The translations under genes were made by a program, and so were the position numbers. A stretch of 64,000 nucleotides of DNA from an uncultured Actinomycetes bacterium. Lineage in GTDB: Bacteria > Actinomycetota > Actinomycetes > Mycobacteriales > Nakamurellaceae. Where the stretch lies: contig CALANS010000020.1 in the NCBI GenBank assembly GCA_937926105.1, positions 50,608 through 114,607 on the forward strand. Reading direction: 5' to 3'. The notes beneath the pieces are model-generated. The model ran no database searches. It was given only the letters and a program-made list of their open reading frames with translations, and was not told where the DNA came from. This document shows, piece by piece, positions 61,401-64,000 of the stretch (position 1 is the stretch's first letter; every line of letters starts with the position of its first letter).

Positions 61401-62298
61401 GCGCGGGGCGGGAGATGCCCAGTCGCTTGAGGATCTCCGGGGGGATGGTGAACGCCAGAGTGGGCGAGACCACCGCCGGGTCGGACAGCCGGAACATCAC
61501 GCTGAACGGAAAGCGGTCCGAGGAGGAGTCGCGGCGAAACACCAGCGTGCACTCGTCGGCCCCGAGGGACAGCACCGGATCCTCGCTGGTCGCGGGCGCC
61601 GCGGCGTCGCCGAGATCGGTCAGCATCCCGAGAAAGTCCAACGGCAGTGGGTCGACGGCGGCATCCAGCGTGATGGGGTCCAGCAGGCCGGTGACGGGCA
61701 CCGCGGCGAGCGCCCCGCCGACGGTGACGGTCCGGTTGCCACCATGCACCACCAGGTCGGGCAGCGCCACCGTCGTGTCCCGCAGCCGCCCGGGGAGCAT
61801 CAGCACGAAGCTGCCGTCGGAGGTGGTGGCGGCGCCGGATCGGGCGGCGTCGGCGCTGCTGAGATCCGGATCGTCCAGGCTGACCTGCACCCCGGCGGCC
61901 GGACGGCCGTCCGGTTGCAGCAGCCGTCCGATGACCCGGGCCGGGCGCTGACCGGAGGCCAGGGCCTGGCGAAAATCCTCGGTGGCCAGCAGGTCCATCA
62001 TCGTGTCGGTGATGCGGGTCTGGGCCCGCAGTTGCAGCGCCACCAGTTCCGCAGCGAGTCGCTGTGCCGTCGGGTCGTCGCTGGGGCCGCGCCACAGCGT
62101 CGAGTCCGCGCCGACGGTCAGTGGAGTGTCGACGTTGAGCTGGCGGTCCACCACGATCGCGGCGGCCGGCGCCCCCTGCCCGGCCGGGGTCCCGGGCGCG
62201 GCGGCGCCCGCCGGGGTGGGGCTCGTCGCCCCGGTGACGCGCAGCCGAAGTTCCTCCGTGATGCCGGACAGGATGCGATCGGTCCAGGTGTCGGCCAT
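58447..62298 (-). CDS. 1283-residue multidomain protein with OmpA-like C-terminus
   Basis: A large protein of no named family. An N-terminal part with a Pro/Ala linker (about 24-46) precedes a carboxypeptidase-regulatory/transthyretin-like segment at about 119-196 (RVIGRLLQPDGRPAAGVQVS, then DGSFVLMLPG). The core has DLVYSLPLAPGEQQRVAVVER (380-401), a Gly/Ser-rich stretch (440-500), NHNKTRALTVQYWEVLRLFD (543-562) and GHCPSAEQIDLTRFWNWQDSP (989-1009). A Lys-rich linker leads to an OmpA-like domain at 1138-1254. There is no signal peptide or TM helix. AAGGAGG lies five bases before the ATG. The preceding partner gene follows on the same transcript. Confidence 0.8.
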   Translation of the reverse strand: MADTWTDRILSGITEELRLRVTGATSPTPAGAAAPGTPAGQGAPAAAIVVDRQLNVDTPLTVGADSTLWRGPSDDPTAQRLAAELVALQLRAQTRITDTMMDLLATEDFRQALASGQRPARVIGRLLQPDGRPAAGVQVSLDDPDLSSADAARSGAATTSDGSFVLMLPGRLRDTTVALPDLVVHGGNRTVTVGGALAAVPVTGLLDPITLDAAVDPLPLDFLGMLTDLGDAAAPATSEDPVLSLGADECTLVFRRDSSSDRFPFSVMFRLSDPAVVSPTLAFTIPPEILKRLGISRPALLPSYGTINPLLVLAGALGALQFELVERVPISRPLSVDGFRDGLAHPTGGVFAGTPLAGSLAIGYVVQMAQRWSPVGLALGDLVYSLPLAPGEQQRVAVVERIATSSVVDSETLDTTEQLGFTELDDTSADATFRSAFDETASGGSVIDTSAHSSSKAGAGGIGLALGPVVIGGGVAASSGSSSSHGSTSTWMQGTRDTTSATAQTTHAAVQRQASARRQASRTAMRLATASESDRVVTKVITNHNKTRALTVQYWEVLRLFDITTTVEGVTLICLVPLDVVRFLPADEPAALLAAPADRAAVLHRYAELIGHADILAGVLPARYRQGLSLATEFAGDPQAAVQGAGGDAEDVISLSLTGRFLPSEDLYVTVVSKRGLRTPATLLTGPTIDLPADLTADELLAVLRARRAFSGHDAQDPNYTATTLTGSVVLPRSIPRQDVAGFEITRRFRPLTYATIPERLAALRLGAGWLGITSGLEDALQAAVDEAHPPVAYGPDQLESLLGGPPVTAFSAQAGAVQFATQSFSGAPLVLPRTAYPVSSRVIPPLLGYTAVLEIEKTLQWCVRNTMTCSVAVFSSLSPEERVVLLERYELTLPPDENGEAQAVPLVSCVTNTVLGYFGNCMILPFQIPFAATAMTTEVDDQGTVTKPGLTTKDITDALTRFHTDGFTPPTSRIALPTQGVLGEAVLGHCPSAEQIDLTRFWNWQDSPADSATEIGTVTVPTDSLTAGLTAPSALPGLAPVINNFSTTGVTPDTSLAQALASAAAAQPGFDIAALTNANNLATVTGKTLDTAEAARKDALAQASALAGKAMDNAVKLALAKKADSDKKGSDKTDKPPTLSVFFAKDSSTIADAPAGTTAKGQLKAIKDWAAKAKAAQATAVTVTGFFGSDDTVATADTLQSARASAVKAALEAEGVPGVTTGKGGGPAGSGSGSGSSTPADPSKFRRADASVTKSAAKNTGNTASSDDSTSDAGSGGGSGDH

Positions 62299-62583
62299 GG
62301 GGGCCTCCTTGCCAGTTCGAGTGCCTGGCAGGAACTCCCGACCCCGCCACTGATACCGCGCGGCTGGCCCGACCACCCATTCGGCTCGCGACAATCCCCT
62401 GTCCGGACGCGCGCCCGATGCGCCCGAGGGCATGCCGGTCGCCCGGCTGGCCGCGCGATCGAGGCTCGGACGGGTCATCATGGACGGACCCGCACTGTGC
62501 AGCCGCAGGCGGGGACATCGCAGCCGCGCCCGCCGCCGCGTGGGTGGCGCCGGGCGGTTGCCGACGAACAGCAGGTGGAGCCG
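62299..62583. other. Divergent region between giant protein and cupin genes
   Basis: 285 bases holding both promoters. TGCCAG-N9-CTGGCA (62310-62330) is a six-base dyad overlapping the upstream end of the giant gene's ribosome-binding site. No convincing -35/-10 pair is seen on either strand, and no gene is evident. Confidence 0.35.
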
Positions 62584-62919
62584 ATGCACAAGTTCAGCCT
62601 CGACGCGATCTCTCGCGAGCAGCTGCAGAAGGCCACCTCGGCGCCGAGCCGGCGGGCGGCCGAGACGGTGTACGGCGGACACGAGCGAGCCCTGCGTCAG
62701 ACGGTGATCGCCATGGTCGAGGGCACCGAACTCGCCGAACATGAGAATCCCGGTGAGGCCACGGTGCTGGTGCTGTCCGGCCGGATCCGGCTGTCCGCGG
62801 GCGAGGTGACGTGGGACGGCCGGCAGGGCGATCTGCTGGTGATCCCGGACTCCCGACATGCCTTGTTGGCGCTGACCGACACCGTGGTGCTGCTGACGGT
62901 GGTCAAGTCACCACGCTAG
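62584..62919 (+). CDS. Small cupin-fold protein
   Basis: A 111-residue single-domain cupin. ELAEHENPGEATVLVLSGRIRLSAGE and DGRQGDLLVIPDSRHALLALTD correspond to cupin motifs 1 and 2, with His, Glu and a second His available for metal binding. No enzyme partner is adjacent. GGTGGAG precedes the ATG. It may bind a small ligand or metal; function is open. Confidence 0.82.
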   Translation: MHKFSLDAISREQLQKATSAPSRRAAETVYGGHERALRQTVIAMVEGTELAEHENPGEATVLVLSGRIRLSAGEVTWDGRQGDLLVIPDSRHALLALTDTVVLLTVVKSPR

Positions 62920-63102
62920 CGGGGCCGAACGGGTGAATCCCGGTGGGCCAATCGGGTTGTTCCGATCGCCAGCACCCGCACGCGCCAGTACCGTCATTAC
63001 CACGCCATCAGGGTGGCCGCGTGGCCGACCCGCCGGTTCGGAGCGGAAAATTCGGGGACAGGCACGACCGGGGCACTGCAGCGTCGTGGAGGGCGGGCCA
63101 GT

Positions 63103-64000
63103 GTGAGGATCCTGTCGCTGCGGGCCGCCCCCGAATCCCCGCCGAGGCGAGCCCGCGCCCGCATCCAGCTGATCACCGCCAGCACGTCGATGGTCGCCGC
63201 CAGTCTGGCGCTGCTGCTCGGAGCCAGCGGGACAAGCGCGGCCGTGGCGCCGGACCCCACCACCTCGGTCTCCGGAGTGCCGCACGCGGCGGCCCGGTCG
63301 ACCGCCTATCCGGCCGGCCTCCCGGTCGACGACCCAGCCGCGGACCCCGCGGGCTCCGCGACCGCGGGCTCCGCCGGTCCCGGCACCGCGGCGAACGCTC
63401 CGCTCGACTGCACCGCACCGACACTGCCGAGCACACCGGAGCCGGTGATCCCTGCGGGCCTGTACGGCGGCCATCACCTGTCCGACGACCAGGCGCATAC
63501 CGCGGAGTTGGTGGTCGCGGTGGGTAAGGCGATGGGCATCACGGTCCGGGGGGTGCGCATCGCGCTGGCCACCGCGATGATGGAGTCGTCCCTGCACCCG
63601 TGGCAGGTCTCCGGCCCGTACGTGGGGTTGTTCCAGCAGCTCGCCGACCCGGTCAGCGGTAAGTACACCGACTACGACCGCACCGACCCGGTCGGCGCCA
63701 CCCGGATGTTCTACCAGCAACTGGTGGAGTTGGACCCGGGGTACCAGGACGACCAGCGGCCGGACTGGCAGATCGCCGAGCGGGTCCAGCAGACCGGCGA
63801 GGGAAAGCTGTTCGACGGCTGGCGGCCGCTGGCCACCGAACTGACCAACCGGTTCTACGACGACGTACCGCCGTACGCCTTTTACCCCACCCCGACCCCG
63901 ACCCTGCCGGCAGGCTGCGCGACACCACCCGGCCAGGCCGGTGGCGGTGGTTTCGATGCGGGGAACATCATCTCCGACGCGGTGTTCTACAACACCCACG
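63103..64000 (+). CDS. Exported transglycosylase-like protein (3' end outside window)
   Basis: About 299 visible residues of an exported protein. A basic start (MRILSLRAAPESPPRRARAR) and a hydrophobic helix ending ASGTSAAVAP form a signal peptide. A Pro/Ala-rich linker leads to a domain with ALATAMMESSLHPWQVSGPYVGLFQQ, the lysozyme-like pattern of secreted actinobacterial wall hydrolases (catalytic Glu in MMES). Ends with a Pro-rich and Gly-rich stretch. GTG with GGAGGG nine bases upstream. The C-terminal domain, perhaps a peptidase, lies beyond the window. Confidence 0.75.
   Translation, partial: MRILSLRAAPESPPRRARARIQLITASTSMVAASLALLLGASGTSAAVAPDPTTSVSGVPHAAARSTAYPAGLPVDDPAADPAGSATAGSAGPGTAANAPLDCTAPTLPSTPEPVIPAGLYGGHHLSDDQAHTAELVVAVGKAMGITVRGVRIALATAMMESSLHPWQVSGPYVGLFQQLADPVSGKYTDYDRTDPVGATRMFYQQLVELDPGYQDDQRPDWQIAERVQQTGEGKLFDGWRPLATELTNRFYDDVPPYAFYPTPTPTLPAGCATPPGQAGGGGFDAGNIISDAVFYNTH

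Noticed and set aside
62920..63102. Possible ydaO-type (c-di-AMP) riboswitch before the secreted transglycosylase-like gene, suggested by GGGTGAATCC
   Set aside because: Only one short match is present; the flanking GGGGGACCCA-like and CCGAATCCGTCAGC-like blocks are absent or would fall in the cupin gene.

Overview
The window comes from a high-GC actinobacterium. Codon use is strongly GC-biased, GTG starts and 4-nt stop/start overlaps are frequent, and many gene pairs match mycobacterial synteny: ftsH-folE-folP, hpt-tilS-DUF2342-dacB-ppa, an HTH regulator with hbhA and a DUF2516 gene, lhr-nei, ligC with a LigD-type polymerase, and a HAD phosphatase with a GH65 phosphorylase. The exact genus cannot be read from the sequence; a relative of Nakamurella, Frankia or the Mycobacteriales is plausible. 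I see no tRNA, rRNA, CRISPR array, insertion sequence or prophage.

Layout. 0-8.3 kb (minus): folP (cut by the window edge), folE, ftsH, hpt, tilS, a DUF2342 metalloprotease-like protein and dacB. 8.5-10.2 kb (plus): inorganic pyrophosphatase and a DUF4349 lipoprotein. 10.2-13.9 kb (minus): DUF2516, HBHA-like protein and their XRE-type regulator behind an operator-promoter, then NUDIX, DUF445 and a small ORF. 14-20.6 kb (plus): a DapC-like aminotransferase, an AHSA1/ArsR pair with two dyads and a short leader ORF, an M19 dipeptidase and two tandem lipoprotein zinc peptidases. 20.6-29 kb: aldo/keto reductase, an M15 peptidase, a 25-bp-stem hairpin, a methyltransferase, Nei glycosylase and Lhr helicase.

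29.2-36.8 kb (plus) is a MacAB-type operon: adaptor, ATPase, permease, a secreted Gly/Ser-rich protein and a second, very long adaptor. 36.8-44.5 kb (minus): a cysteine-desulfurase-like enzyme, a DUF222/HNH protein with a near-consensus promoter, and a glucoside set (GH1, GH65, HAD mutase). 44.7-49 kb: a coiled-coil protein, a four-helix membrane protein, LigC, a LigD-type polymerase and a small ORF. 49.2-53.9 kb: a TetR regulator with an 18-bp palindromic operator, then a heterodimeric ABC exporter behind a promoter with MerR-type geometry. 54-57.4 kb: a DEAD-box helicase, a DUF4279 protein and an enoyl-CoA hydratase-family protein.

57.4-62.3 kb (minus) is the least explained part: a two-gene unit encoding a 1283-residue protein (carboxypeptidase-regulatory-like N-terminal region, large unassigned core, OmpA-like C-terminus, no signal peptide) and a 338-residue protein of no recognised family. 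A divergent cupin gene and a secreted transglycosylase-like protein, cut by the window end, close the region. Cell-envelope functions recur throughout: dacB, M15 and M19 peptidases, MacAB, HBHA, zinc lipoproteins and the terminal secreted protein.
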